Assembly: GCF_001905005.1 (NCBI RefSeq) | Contig: NZ_LWKZ01000025.1 | Location: forward strand, 248,001-312,000 | Reading direction: 5' to 3' | From: Streptomyces sp. CB02923 | GTDB lineage: Bacteria; Actinomycetota; Actinomycetes; Streptomycetales; Streptomycetaceae | Length of the DNA stretch: 64,000 nt | Shown: positions 14,544-23,643 of the stretch, in pieces | Numbering within the stretch: position 1 is the stretch's first letter | Layout of the letters: every line of letters starts with the position of its first letter | The notes under the pieces: generated by a model | What the model was told of the DNA's origin: nothing | The model's database searches: none | The model's input: only the letters and a program-made list of their open reading frames with translations | Position numbers and translations under genes: made by a program

Positions 14544-17123
14544 ATGGCTACGACCACACCATCCGGTGTGCGGGGCGGCCACGCCAAGCACGGGGGCCAC
14601 CCGGCTCCCGACGGGGCGCCCATGACGCACCGTCAGATCATGGAGGCGATATCCGGGCTGCTGCTCGGCATGTTCGTCGCCATCCTGTCCTCGACGATCG
14701 TCTCCAACGCGCTGCCCGAGATCATCCATGACCTCAAGGGCGGCCAGAGCTCCTACACCTGGGTCGTCACCGCGTCGCTGCTGGCGATGACCGCGACCAC
14801 TCCGCTGTGGGGCAAGCTCTCCGACCTGTTCAGCAAGAAGCTGCTGGTCCAGATCGCGTTGGTGATCTACGTGGCGGGCTCGGTGGTGGCCGGTCTGTCG
14901 CAGAACTCCGGCATGCTGATCGCCTGCCGTGTCGTGCAGGGCATCGGCGTGGGCGGTCTGTCCGCGCTGGCCCAGATCGTCATGGCCGCGATGATCTCCC
15001 CGCGGGAGCGCGGCCGTTACAGCGGCTACATCGGCGCCACCTTCGCGGTCGCCACCGTCGGCGGCCCGCTGCTGGGCGGCGTCATCACCGACACCAGCTG
15101 GATGGGCTGGCGCTGGTGCTTCTACGTCGGCGTGCCGTTCGCGGTGATCGCCCTGATCGTCCTCCAGAAGACCCTGAAGCTCCCCGTGGTCAAGCGGGAC
15201 GTCAAGGTCGACTGGGCGGGTGCCTTCTTCATCAGCGCGGCGGTCTCGCTGCTGCTGGTGTGGGTGACCCTGGCGGGCGACAAGTACGACTGGATCTCCG
15301 GTCAGACCTTCGCCATGGTCGGCGGCGCGATCGTGCTCGGCGCGATCTTCGTGTTCGTCGAGTCCAGGGCGAGCGAGCCGATCATCCCGCTGCGGCTGTT
15401 CCGCAACAAGACGATCACTCTTGCCTCGATGGCGTCGATGTTCGTCGGTATCGCGATGTTCTCCGGCACCGTCTTCTTCAGCCAGTACTTCCAGCTGGCG
15501 CGCGGCGAGTCGCCGACGATGTCCGGGATCATGACGATCCCGATGATCGGCGGTCTGTTCATCTCCTCGACCGTCTCCGGGCAGGTCATCACCAAGACCG
15601 GCCGCTGGAAGGCCTGGCTGGTCTCCGGTGGCGCGCTGGTGACCGCGGGCCTCGGCCTGCTGGGCACCATCCGGTACGACACCGAGTACTGGCACATCGC
15701 GATCTTCATGGCGCTGATGGGCCTCGGCATCGGCATGATGATGCAGAACCTGGTGCTGTGCACGCAGAACCAGGTCGCCCCGAAGGACCTCGGCTCCGCC
15801 TCCTCCGTCGTGACCTTCTTCCGCTCCCTCGGTGGTGCGGTCGGCGTCTCGGCGCTCGGTGCGGTGCTCGCCAACCGCGTCACGCACTACGTGAAGGACG
15901 GCGTCCAGGAGCTCGGCCCGCAGGCCGCGGCGAAGTTCGCCCAGGGCGGCGGAGGCGGCGGTGGCGGCATCCCGGACCTGGACGCCCTCCCGGCCCCGTT
16001 CCGGACGATCATGGAGAGCGCCTACGGGCACGGCGTCGGCGACGTCTTCCTGTACGCGGCTCCGTGCGCGCTGCTCGCCTTCCTGCTGACGCTGTTCATC
16101 AAGGAGGTCGCGCTGAAGACCCAGGGCGGTCTGGCGCAGTCCGACGAGCCGACGGCGGCACCGGCCGCCACCGGGGCCGCCACCGCGGCCGCCGCTGTGG
16201 CACCGCAGCCGGAGCCCGCCCTCGTGGGCGCGGGTGCCCCGGTGGGCCTGGACGACGACGGCCGGGCGCCCTCCTGGGCGCAGCAGCCGGCGGCGTCGGC
16301 CACCACGCAGCCGCTGGCGGCGTACGCCTCGGCGGGCGGCGGTGACGACGTCCCGGCCGGCCCGGCGATCCACGGCTCGGTCCGCAACGCGGAGGGCCAC
16401 CCGGTCGCGAACTCCGCGGTCACGCTGATCTCGCTCAGCGGGCGCCAGCTCGGCCGCTCGGTGGCCCAGGTCAACGGCTCGTACGTGCTCAACGCCCCCG
16501 GCGCCGGTTCGTACGTGCTGATCGCGGCCGCCGACGGCCACCAGCCGCAGGCGTCCACGGTCGTCGTCGGCGAGGACGCCCTCGGCTACGACATCCTGCT
16601 CAGCGGCACCAGCGGCCTCGGCGGCCAGGTCCGCAGCGCGGTCACCGGCGCACCGGTGACGGACGCGATGGTCGTGGTCACCGATGTGCGGGGCGAGGTG
16701 CTGGCCACCGGCAAGACCGGCGAGGAGGGCTACTTCTCCTTCGACGAGCTGGCCCCCGGCACGTACACCATCGCCGTCAACGCGCCCGACTTCCGGCCGA
16801 CGGCGCTGCCGGTCGAGGTCGGCGGGCAGGGCACGACCCGTATGGAGATCGAGCTGCTGTCCGGCGCCCGGGTGCAGGGCGTCGTACGGGCGGGAGCCGA
16901 GCGGCGTCCGCTGCCGGACGCGCGGGTCACGCTCGTGGACGCGGCGGGCAACGTCGTGGCCACCTCCACCACCGGTGAGGACGGCGCGTACGCCTTCACC
17001 GACCTGGACGCGGGCGACTACACGGTCATCGCGAGCGGCTACCCGCCGGTCGCCAACGGCCTGACGGTCGACGCGCGCGGGGTCGACGGCTACGACGTCG
17101 AGCTCGCCCACCCCGGCGAGTGA
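14544..17123 (+). CDS. DHA2-type MFS exporter fused to three carboxypeptidase-regulatory-like repeats
   Basis: The 859-residue protein has a 14-helix EmrB/QacA-type transporter at about residues 30-560. It has the usual DHA2 N-terminal SGLLLGMFVAILSSTIVSNA, the motif A region LWGKLSDLFSKK, and a central antiporter-type motif. An Ala/Pro-rich linker leads to three roughly 84-residue beta-sandwich repeats (about 606-690, 691-774, 775-859), each with the G-x-V...G...V...T.DG.Y.F..L..G.Y pattern of CarboxypepD_reg-like domains (for example TGEEGYFSFDELAPGTYTI). With 14 helices the tail should be cytoplasmic. I start at ATG 14544 (AAAAGGA upstream); ATG 14529 overlaps the marR stop. The following YceI gene carries the same repeat, implying a physical partnership. 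Confidence 0.9.
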   Translation: MATTTPSGVRGGHAKHGGHPAPDGAPMTHRQIMEAISGLLLGMFVAILSSTIVSNALPEIIHDLKGGQSSYTWVVTASLLAMTATTPLWGKLSDLFSKKLLVQIALVIYVAGSVVAGLSQNSGMLIACRVVQGIGVGGLSALAQIVMAAMISPRERGRYSGYIGATFAVATVGGPLLGGVITDTSWMGWRWCFYVGVPFAVIALIVLQKTLKLPVVKRDVKVDWAGAFFISAAVSLLLVWVTLAGDKYDWISGQTFAMVGGAIVLGAIFVFVESRASEPIIPLRLFRNKTITLASMASMFVGIAMFSGTVFFSQYFQLARGESPTMSGIMTIPMIGGLFISSTVSGQVITKTGRWKAWLVSGGALVTAGLGLLGTIRYDTEYWHIAIFMALMGLGIGMMMQNLVLCTQNQVAPKDLGSASSVVTFFRSLGGAVGVSALGAVLANRVTHYVKDGVQELGPQAAAKFAQGGGGGGGGIPDLDALPAPFRTIMESAYGHGVGDVFLYAAPCALLAFLLTLFIKEVALKTQGGLAQSDEPTAAPAATGAATAAAAVAPQPEPALVGAGAPVGLDDDGRAPSWAQQPAASATTQPLAAYASAGGGDDVPAGPAIHGSVRNAEGHPVANSAVTLISLSGRQLGRSVAQVNGSYVLNAPGAGSYVLIAAADGHQPQASTVVVGEDALGYDILLSGTSGLGGQVRSAVTGAPVTDAMVVVTDVRGEVLATGKTGEEGYFSFDELAPGTYTIAVNAPDFRPTALPVEVGGQGTTRMEIELLSGARVQGVVRAGAERRPLPDARVTLVDAAGNVVATSTTGEDGAYAFTDLDAGDYTVIASGYPPVANGLTVDARGVDGYDVELAHPGE

Positions 17124-17130
17124 TCCCGGG

Positions 17131-17165
17131 CCCGGGGGCCCGCCGTACGACGACGGGCCCCCGGG
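17131..17165 (+). terminator. Strong GC-rich hairpin
   Basis: A perfect 12-bp stem, CCCGGGGGCCCG (17131-17142) with CGGGCCCCCGGG (17154-17165), around an 11-base loop, eight bases after the exporter stop. It has no T-tract, as usual for Streptomyces terminators. It may attenuate rather than end transcription into yceI. Confidence 0.75.
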
Positions 17166-17334
17166 AACCCCGGTACAGCCGGGGGACAAGACCCCGGACC
17201 GCGTTCGCCTTTTGAGCGGAGAGGCGGCGCGGGCCGGACCCCAGGGCTCCGGCGGCGGTGCGCGCACAGGCAGGGGACGGCCTGCGTGCCGCCGCCCGGA
17301 GCCCGACATGTGAGAGGCAAGAACGGGAGTGGGA

Positions 17335-18195
17335 ATGACTTCGACGGGCGCGGCAGCCGCGGGAGCGGCCAAGGGCGCGGGCGTACGCGCGCAGGTCCGT
17401 ACACGGGACGGCTGGGCGGTGCAGCACGCGGTGCTGACCGTCACCGACATGACCGGCACCCAGGTGCTGCGCGCGGCGGCCGACCAGGACGGTGCCGTAC
17501 GGGACGCGCAGCCGCTGGCCCCCGGCCCGTACACGGTGATCGTGACGGCCGTCGGCTACGCGCCGGTCGCCTCCAGCGCGATCGTCACGGCGAGCGGCCG
17601 GATGGACGTCGGCACCGTGGTGCTGGCCCGGCAGGGCGGGGCCGAACTGCCGCCGCCCGGCGCCTGGACCATCGACCCGATGCACTCGACGGTCGCGGCG
17701 ACGGCCCAGCACCTGGGCATCACCAGCGTGCACGGCCGCTTCCTGGACTTCGCGGGCCGCATCGAGATCGCCGAGGACCTGGGGAAGTCGTCGGTGGAGG
17801 CGGTCATCAGGACGGCGTCGATCGACACCGGCAACGGGATGCGCGACGGGCACCTGCGGACCGGGGACTTCCTCGACGTCGAGCAGTACCCGGAAATGAT
17901 CTACCGCAGCACCGGCCTGGAGCCGGCCGGACCGGACCGCTGGACCGTGCACGGCGACCTGTCGCTGCGCGGCGTGGTCCGCCCGGTGGACCTGGACCTG
18001 AGCTACCTCGGTACGGGCCCCGACCCGTGGGGCGGCGTGCGGGCGGCCTTCAACGCCACCGCCGAGCTGCGCCGCGAGGACTTCAAGATGAACTACAACC
18101 AGGTCGTCGCCGCCGGTATCGCGGCGATCGGCACGACCCTGCGGGTCGAACTGGACATCCAGGCCGTACAGGGCGAGAACCTGCCCACGGCCTGA
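17335..18195 (+). CDS. YceI-family lipocalin-like protein with N-terminal carboxypeptidase-regulatory-like domain
   Basis: In this 286-residue protein, residues 19-100 form one beta-sandwich repeat (GWAVQHAVLTVTDMTGTQVL...PGPYTVIVTAVGYAPV) like those on the exporter encoded upstream. Residues 110-285 are a YceI domain (WTIDPMHSTVAATAQHLGI, VHGRFLDFAGRIEI, GDFLDVEQYPEMIY). YceI proteins bind long isoprenoid or lipid-like ligands in a beta-barrel. There is no signal peptide, so unlike Escherichia coli YceI it should be cytoplasmic. GGGAG precedes ATG 17335. The shared repeat suggests that it presents a hydrophobic substrate to the exporter tail. Confidence 0.9.
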   Translation: MTSTGAAAAGAAKGAGVRAQVRTRDGWAVQHAVLTVTDMTGTQVLRAAADQDGAVRDAQPLAPGPYTVIVTAVGYAPVASSAIVTASGRMDVGTVVLARQGGAELPPPGAWTIDPMHSTVAATAQHLGITSVHGRFLDFAGRIEIAEDLGKSSVEAVIRTASIDTGNGMRDGHLRTGDFLDVEQYPEMIYRSTGLEPAGPDRWTVHGDLSLRGVVRPVDLDLSYLGTGPDPWGGVRAAFNATAELRREDFKMNYNQVVAAGIAAIGTTLRVELDIQAVQGENLPTA

Positions 18196-18229
18196 CGACC
18201 CGGCCCCACCCCCCGACCGGGGCCGTACG

Positions 18230-18274
18230 CGACGGTGCCCCGCCCTTTGCACTGCAAGGGGCGGGGCACCGTCG
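18230..18274. terminator. 45-base near-perfect palindrome, bidirectional terminator
   Basis: Two 22-base arms (18230-18251, 18253-18274) pair with a single G-U-type mismatch around one central base. It lies between the convergent yceI-like and chaplin genes and should fold into a very stable hairpin in either transcript. Confidence 0.85.
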
Positions 18275-18288
18275 TGCAGGGGGTTCCG

Positions 18289-18525
18289 TCAGTTGGTCTT
18301 GCACTTGTTGCCCGTGGCAGGGTTCAGCAGCCCGATGACGTCGATCGAGTTGCCGCAGATCGGGATGCCGATGTCGATCGGAAGCTGGATGGCGTTGCCC
18401 GACAGGATGCCGGGCGAGTTGGCGACCTTGGCCCCCGCACCGGCGTCGGCGACGGCGGTACCGACGCTGCCGAGGACGGCGGCGACGGCCAGGACACCCG
18501 CGCTGATGGTGGTACGAACGCGCAT
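18289..18525 (-). CDS. Short chaplin
   Basis: This 78-residue secreted amyloid-forming surface protein has a signal peptide of about 26 residues (ISAGVLAVAAVLGSVGTAVA) that leaves a mature chaplin domain of about 50 residues. The hallmarks are SPGILSGNAIQLPI, the cysteine in ICGNS, NVIGLLNPA-like DVIGLLNPATGN and the second cysteine in the terminal KCKTN. The two cysteines form the chaplin disulfide. Short chaplins (ChpD-H class) assemble on aerial hyphae and spores and lower surface tension. GGAG lies before ATG 18525. The isoleucine/aspartate-rich strand (LPIDIGIPI) is more acidic than most. Confidence 0.92.
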   Translation of the reverse strand: MRVRTTISAGVLAVAAVLGSVGTAVADAGAGAKVANSPGILSGNAIQLPIDIGIPICGNSIDVIGLLNPATGNKCKTN

Positions 18526-18697
18526 GTGGAGCTCCTTACGCTGCGCTGAGAAATGATCAGATAAGAGGTAGACGCGGCACGGTTTCCGAAAACCGCCGCG
18601 CCCACCGATGCCCACGTTCGGCGGGATCACTTCACACGTCTGGACGCGCGGGGGGACCATTCAGCGGTGGGGGGTGGTAGGGCCGGAGGGCTGTCGG

Positions 18698-19576
18698 CTA
18701 CTTGGTGTTGCTGTTCTGGTCCTGGGGCTGGATCTGGGCCTGGGGCTGGTTCTGGGCCTGGGGCTGGGGCTGGCTCTGATTCTGGGGCTGGGCCTGGGGC
18801 TGCTCCTGGTCCCGCTCCCTCTCCCGCATCGCCTCGATTCCCGCGATCTGGAGGTCGAGGGCGAAGGCGAAGTCGTTGTCCAGCATCTGCTCGGCGGTCA
18901 GCCCCTGCCGTGCGTACACCGACTTGACGGACAGCTCCATCGCCTCGGCGAACTCCGGACGCCCCTGTACGGCCCCCACGACCTGGTGGAAGTACTCGTC
19001 CAGGGTGCTGCCCACCGCCTGGCAGCGGGCCCGGTGCAGGCCCTGGATGGTGCTGAAGCCGTAGACGAACTGGAAGACGGCCGCCAGCGCACCCGACGAC
19101 GCCTCCACGGACAGGCCGCTGCGCGCCATCACCCGCAGGGTCGCGGTGGAGAAGGCCATCGAGTGCGGACCAAAGTTGATGTACTCGCCCAGCAGCCGCG
19201 GCACCCAGGGGTGGCCGAGCAGCATGGCGCGGTACTCGGTGGCGAGGTGGCGCAGGTGGGCGCGCCAGTCGGCCCGCTCGTCGGACTCGTCGGGCAGGTC
19301 GAGCTCGCCGGCCACCGCGTCCATGGCCAGTTCCAGCAAGTCGTCCTTGGTGTCGACGTACCAGTAGACGGACATGGCCGTGACGCCGAGTTCGGCGGCG
19401 AGACGGCGCATGGAGAACTTCGCCAGGCCCTCGGCGTCCAGCAGCCGGACCGTGGCCGCGACGATCTTGTCGAGGTCCAGTCCGGCCGGCTGGTCCGCCT
19501 TCCGTTTCACCGGAGGGCGCTCGGCCAGCCACACGCTCTTCGGCTGTTTCCCGGCGCGGCTCGAAGTCGGTGCCAT
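18698..19576 (-). CDS. TetR-family regulator with Gln/Pro-rich C-terminal tail
   Basis: The 292-residue protein has a TetR HTH at about residues 36-80 (FSMRRLAAELGVTAMSVYWY) and a tetracycline-repressor-like C-terminal domain to about residue 255. It then has a roughly 33-residue tail of Gln-Pro-Ala-Asn repeats (EQPQAQPQNQSQPQPQAQ...). The tail is encoded by a degenerate CTGGGG/CTGGGC-type repeat at about 18714-18815 and is probably disordered. It lies 44 bp downstream of an MFS drug-exporter gene on the same strand, so both are probably one autoregulated unit. Confidence 0.9.
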   Translation of the reverse strand: MAPTSSRAGKQPKSVWLAERPPVKRKADQPAGLDLDKIVAATVRLLDAEGLAKFSMRRLAAELGVTAMSVYWYVDTKDDLLELAMDAVAGELDLPDESDERADWRAHLRHLATEYRAMLLGHPWVPRLLGEYINFGPHSMAFSTATLRVMARSGLSVEASSGALAAVFQFVYGFSTIQGLHRARCQAVGSTLDEYFHQVVGAVQGRPEFAEAMELSVKSVYARQGLTAEQMLDNDFAFALDLQIAGIEAMRERERDQEQPQAQPQNQSQPQPQAQNQPQAQIQPQDQNSNTK

Positions 19577-19620
19577 GTCGCGCCCTCCCTCTTCCTTTAC
19601 GCAGTGGTACGCAGTCGATG

Positions 19621-21246
19621 CTATTCCGGCCGGGCGGCGGACGGTCCCGGGCGTACGGCACCGTCTGCGGGAGCGCCGGACGCGGGGGCGGAGGCGGGGT
19701 CCGTACCGTCTCCGGGTACGTCCGCGGGCTGCGCCCCGTCACCCGGTACCGGCAGGGTGCGCTCCGCGCGGCGCAGCAGGAACGCCGCGAGCAGTCCGCC
19801 GAGGAAGACGGCGGCCGCGCCCACCAGTTGGCTGGTGCCGATACCGGAGGCGAACGCGTCGTGGACGGCCGCCCGGTCCGCGTCCGTACGGGTCATGGCC
19901 AGCGCGGCGGGCAGCGAACCGGCACCCAGGGCGACCGCGGGAAGCAGCGCGGCGAAGCGGGAGTTGAGGACCGCGCCGAGGACGGCGACGCCCAGGCCCT
20001 GGCCGAACTCCATCAGCGTGCCGTTCACGCCCGCGCCGACGCCCGCCTTCTCCACCGGGATGGACGACATGATGGCGTTGGCCATGGTGGGCATCGCGAA
20101 CGCCACACCCACACCCATCAGCAGCAGGCCGAACAGCATGCCGCCGTAGCTGTCGCTGCCGAGGGTGGCGATGGCGGTCAGACCGGCGGCGAGCAGGCTC
20201 ATGCCCGTGACGATCATGCCGGGGGTGCCCAGCTTGGGCAGCAGCCGGACGCCCAGGCCGGTGAAGTTCAGCGCGACGACCATCAGCGCCAGCGGCGCCA
20301 TCCGCAGCCCGGCCTCCAACGGGCCGTATCCGAGGACCAGTTGCAGGTGCTGGGTCAGCAGGAACATCGACCCGCCCAGGCCGAAGGCCACCAGGATGCC
20401 GCCGGACACCGCACCGATGAACCGGCTGTTGCGGAAGAAGTGCATGTCCAGCATCGGGTTCGGTACGTGCAGCTCCCACAGCGCGAAGACCGCGAGGCCC
20501 ACGACGCCGACGGCGGCGGAGGCCAGCACCCGGCCGGAGAGCCAGCCGTGGCCGGGCCCGGAGATGATCGCGAAGACCACGCCCACCATGCCGACCATGG
20601 AGAGCAGCGCACCGACCAGGTCGGGCCGGTCGCCGTTGGAGCTCCTCGACTCGGGGACGAGCCGCAGGACGGCGACGAAGCCGATGACGGCGACCGGAAT
20701 GTTGATCAGGAACAGCGAGCCCCACCAGAAGTGGGCCAGCAGGGAACCGCCGATGAGCGGCCCGGCGGCGAAGCCGAGCGAGTTCACCGAGCTCCAGATG
20801 CCGATCGCCCTCGGGCGCTCGGCGTCGTCGAAGATCTGCATGACGACGGCGAGCGTGGTCGTCATCAGCAGCGCGCCGCCGACGCCCATCGCGGCGCGGG
20901 CCGCGATCAGCTGGCCGGGCGACTGGGCGAGGGAGGCGGCGAGCGAGGCGACGCCGAACAGCACCAGGCCGAGGGCGAGCATCTTCTTGCGGCCGTAGCG
21001 GTCGGCGGCGTTGCCGGCGGTGAGCAGCAGGCCGGACTGGACCAGGGAGTACGCGTTGAGCATCCACTGGACGTCGGCGGTGGTCGCGCCCATCTCCTCG
21101 GTGAGGGACGGGACGGCGACGTTCAGGACGGTGTTGTCGAGCAGGACCACCAGCTGCGCGAGGCAGATGACGGCGAGGACGAGCCAGCGGGTCGGGTTGC
21201 GGGCCGGACTCAGGGGCGGGGTGGCGCCGGAGGCCACGGAGGACAT
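19621..21246 (-). CDS. DHA2-family MFS multidrug exporter (14 TM)
   Basis: The 541-residue protein starts WLVLAVICLAQLVVLLDNTV, the typical DHA2 helix 1 with the D-N-T-V motif. It has motif A GNAADRYGRKKM and the motif-C-like GFAAGPLIGGSLL in helix 5. A hydrophilic Pro/Ala/Gly-rich tail of about 55 residues follows the last helix. It probably works as a proton-driven exporter of cationic or amphipathic drugs; the substrate is unknown. It is transcribed with the downstream TetR gene. Confidence 0.93.
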   Translation of the reverse strand: MSSVASGATPPLSPARNPTRWLVLAVICLAQLVVLLDNTVLNVAVPSLTEEMGATTADVQWMLNAYSLVQSGLLLTAGNAADRYGRKKMLALGLVLFGVASLAASLAQSPGQLIAARAAMGVGGALLMTTTLAVVMQIFDDAERPRAIGIWSSVNSLGFAAGPLIGGSLLAHFWWGSLFLINIPVAVIGFVAVLRLVPESRSSNGDRPDLVGALLSMVGMVGVVFAIISGPGHGWLSGRVLASAAVGVVGLAVFALWELHVPNPMLDMHFFRNSRFIGAVSGGILVAFGLGGSMFLLTQHLQLVLGYGPLEAGLRMAPLALMVVALNFTGLGVRLLPKLGTPGMIVTGMSLLAAGLTAIATLGSDSYGGMLFGLLLMGVGVAFAMPTMANAIMSSIPVEKAGVGAGVNGTLMEFGQGLGVAVLGAVLNSRFAALLPAVALGAGSLPAALAMTRTDADRAAVHDAFASGIGTSQLVGAAAVFLGGLLAAFLLRRAERTLPVPGDGAQPADVPGDGTDPASAPASGAPADGAVRPGPSAARPE

Positions 21247-21255
21247 ACAGGCTCC

Positions 21256-21324
21256 CTGTACGGAGGGATCGAGCGGATCAGCGGGACGATCTACACCGTA
21301 CAGGGGGCGCTATACGCCGTACAG
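21256..21324 (-). promoter_or_regulatory. Candidate TetR operator repeats before the MFS gene
   Basis: CTGTACGG occurs at 21256-21263 and its complement CCGTACAG at 21296-21303 and 21317-21324. The last two are 21 bp apart (about two helical turns), each preceded by a TACAC/TATACG element. They sit 10-78 bp upstream of ATG 21246, a natural place for the downstream-encoded TetR to bind. Confidence 0.5.
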
Positions 21325-21441
21325 CTCATTTATCGGGTGGGGTGTTCATCGGGGTGGTTGCCGGGATTCAGGGGTCGGGGTTCGGGGGTCGGGGCTCGGG
21401 GCTCGGGGTTCGGGGAGGCGCCCGGCGTCGCCCCGCGCGTC

Positions 21442-23643
21442 TCAGGACACGGGCCGGGTCAGGTCGTAGAGCGTCGTGCTTCCCACGGTCGCCTTCTTGA
21501 AGTTCTTCTCGACCCAGCTCGTGATGTCGGACGAGGTGGACTTCTCGGCGCCCTTCGCACCGAAGAAACCGCCGCCCGTCCCGCCGCCGACAAAATAGTG
21601 GATCTTGCCCTGGCGTACGTACTCCTTGAACTGTTCGAGCGTCGGTGACGGGTCGCTGCCGTTGAAGCCGCCGATGGGCATGACCGGCAGCTGGGTGGCG
21701 AGCTGGTAACTGGCGGCGTTCTGGGAGCCGATGGCGGCGGCGGCCCAGGTGTAGTCGGCCGCGTTCTGCCGGAGGGCGGCCTTGGCCTTGGCGCTGACCT
21801 GCTGGCCGTTGAGGAGCCCGCCGAGGGCGTTGTGGCGGCCGCCGCGTTCGCCGGGGCCGGGGGTGGCGGGGTGGTTGCCCTGCTGGCCCTGGCCCTGACC
21901 TTGGCCACGGCTGTGACCAGGGCCCTGGCCCGGAGCCTGCGCGGGGCCCTGTCCCTGGCCGGGCGGCGGGCCGCCCCTGCCCGCCTTCCCGCCGGGCCCC
22001 GGCCCGCCGATGATGATCATGCCGCCGTGCCGGCCCCCGGCGCCCTCGACCTTCGGGCCCGCGGTGACGATCGACCCGGTGTGCGGCGTGCCGACCGTGT
22101 TCGCCGCGTACGCCACCGGCCCGCCCAGCCCGGCGGCGACGCCCAGCCCGGCCGCCACCACGGCCAGCCGCTGCCCCGTCCGCCGCCCCGTCCGACGGCT
22201 CAGCCGTACCGACAGCAGCAGTCCCAGCGCCGCCACGGCGCCGACCGCCACCACGGACCAGCGCAGCCACGGCAGCCAGTGCGGCGAACGGGCCAGCAGG
22301 ACATACGCCCAGGCCGCCGTCACCGCGACCGTGCCCGCGAGGACCAGCGCGGCAGCGGTACGGTCCCGCCGCCGCCACAGCAGCGTCGCACCCATCGCGA
22401 CCAGCGCCGCGATGTACGGCGCCAGCGCGACGTTGTAGTACTGGTGGAAGATCCCGGACATGAAGCTGAACGTCGCGAACGTGATCAGCAGCGCCCCGCC
22501 CCACACCAGGAACGCCGCACGCCCGGCGTCGGTGCGCCCGGCCCGCCGCAGTACGACCAGCCCCGCGACCAGCAGCAGGAAGGCGGCGGGCAGCAGCCAG
22601 GAGATCTGACCGCCCATGTCGGAGGTGAAGAGCCGGGTGATACCGGTGTCCCCCCAGGAGCCCCCGCCTCCGCCGCCGCCCCCGCCGGGTCGGCCGCCGC
22701 CCACACTGCCGGCCTCGTTGCCGCTGATGCGGCCGAGGCCGTTGTAGCCGAAGGTCAGCTCCAGGAAGCTGTTGCTCTGCGACCCTCCGATGTACGGGCG
22801 CGACCCGGCCGGCCACAGCTCCACGATCGCGACCCACCAGCCGCCGGACACCACCATCGCCAGTCCGCCGAGCAGGAGTTGCCCGATCCGCCTGCGGAGC
22901 GGCGTGGGCGCGCACACCGCGTACACGACCACGAGCGGCGGCAGGATCAGCCACGCCTGGAGGGTCTTGGTCAGGAAGGCGAGGCCGAAGCAGACGCCCG
23001 CCAGCACCAGCCACTTCGTACGGGCGTCCTCCAGGGCGCGCAGTACGCCGTACACGGCGCAGACCATCAGCAGGCACAGCAGCGCGTCGGGGTTGTTGAA
23101 GCGGAACATCAGGGCGGCGACCGGCGTCAGCGCGAGCAGCGCCCCCGCGAACAGCCCGGCGCCCACGCCGAACCGGCGCCGTACGGCCGCGTACAGCACC
23201 CCGACCGTCGCGACGCCCATCAGCGCCTCCGGCACCAGGATCGACCACGAACTGAGGCCGAAGAGCCGTACGGACAGGGCCATCGGCCACAGGGCGGCCG
23301 GGGGCTTGTCGACGGTGATGGAGTTCGCGGCGTCGGAGGAGCCGAAGAAGAGGGCCTTCCAGCTCGCGGACCCGGCCTGGGCCGCCGCCGAGTAGAACTG
23401 GTTCGCGTAACCGGACGCGCCGAGGTCCCAGAGGAAGAGCACGGCGGACGCGAGAAGCAGCGCGGTGAGGGCGGGGCGGGTCCAGCGGGGGGAGGTGGGG
23501 GGTGAGTCTTCGGGGGCTTCCGAGGCTGTCGGGGCTTCCGGGGGAGGATCGGTTTCGGTTGCCGGTTCAGGCGCGAGGGCGGGGTCCTCGGCCGGATCGG
23601 GCGACCCGGCCGGACCCGTGAGGCGGGGGTGGTGCGTGGTCAT
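21442..23643 (-). CDS. GT-C glycosyltransferase (GT39/ArnT-like), integral membrane
   Basis: This 733-residue multi-pass protein should transfer a sugar from a polyprenyl-phosphate carrier to an acceptor outside the membrane. Residues 50-480 contain about 11 helices. The first extracytoplasmic loop has SITVDKPPAALWPM, the Asp-containing motif of the family. A Gly-rich loop (RPGGGGGGGGGSWGDTG) and, after the membrane part, a Gly/Pro/Gln-rich linker lead to a compact C-terminal domain of about 110 residues (YTWAAAAIGSQNAASYQLAT). CAGGAG precedes ATG 23643. The start overlaps the stop of the upstream GT2-GtrA gene (ATGA), so the two are coupled. The acceptor is unknown. Confidence 0.9.
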   Translation of the reverse strand: MTTHHPRLTGPAGSPDPAEDPALAPEPATETDPPPEAPTASEAPEDSPPTSPRWTRPALTALLLASAVLFLWDLGASGYANQFYSAAAQAGSASWKALFFGSSDAANSITVDKPPAALWPMALSVRLFGLSSWSILVPEALMGVATVGVLYAAVRRRFGVGAGLFAGALLALTPVAALMFRFNNPDALLCLLMVCAVYGVLRALEDARTKWLVLAGVCFGLAFLTKTLQAWLILPPLVVVYAVCAPTPLRRRIGQLLLGGLAMVVSGGWWVAIVELWPAGSRPYIGGSQSNSFLELTFGYNGLGRISGNEAGSVGGGRPGGGGGGGGGSWGDTGITRLFTSDMGGQISWLLPAAFLLLVAGLVVLRRAGRTDAGRAAFLVWGGALLITFATFSFMSGIFHQYYNVALAPYIAALVAMGATLLWRRRDRTAAALVLAGTVAVTAAWAYVLLARSPHWLPWLRWSVVAVGAVAALGLLLSVRLSRRTGRRTGQRLAVVAAGLGVAAGLGGPVAYAANTVGTPHTGSIVTAGPKVEGAGGRHGGMIIIGGPGPGGKAGRGGPPPGQGQGPAQAPGQGPGHSRGQGQGQGQQGNHPATPGPGERGGRHNALGGLLNGQQVSAKAKAALRQNAADYTWAAAAIGSQNAASYQLATQLPVMPIGGFNGSDPSPTLEQFKEYVRQGKIHYFVGGGTGGGFFGAKGAEKSTSSDITSWVEKNFKKATVGSTTLYDLTRPVS

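Noticed and set aside
14499..17534. 1011-codon minus-strand open frame opposite the MFS and YceI genes
   Set aside because: It runs through two recognisable plus-strand genes and their terminator; the composition is Arg/Asp/His-rich noise.
19570..21648. 692-codon plus-strand open frame opposite the MFS exporter
   Set aside because: It is antisense to a clear 14-TM exporter and shows only His/Arg/Gln-rich shadow sequence.
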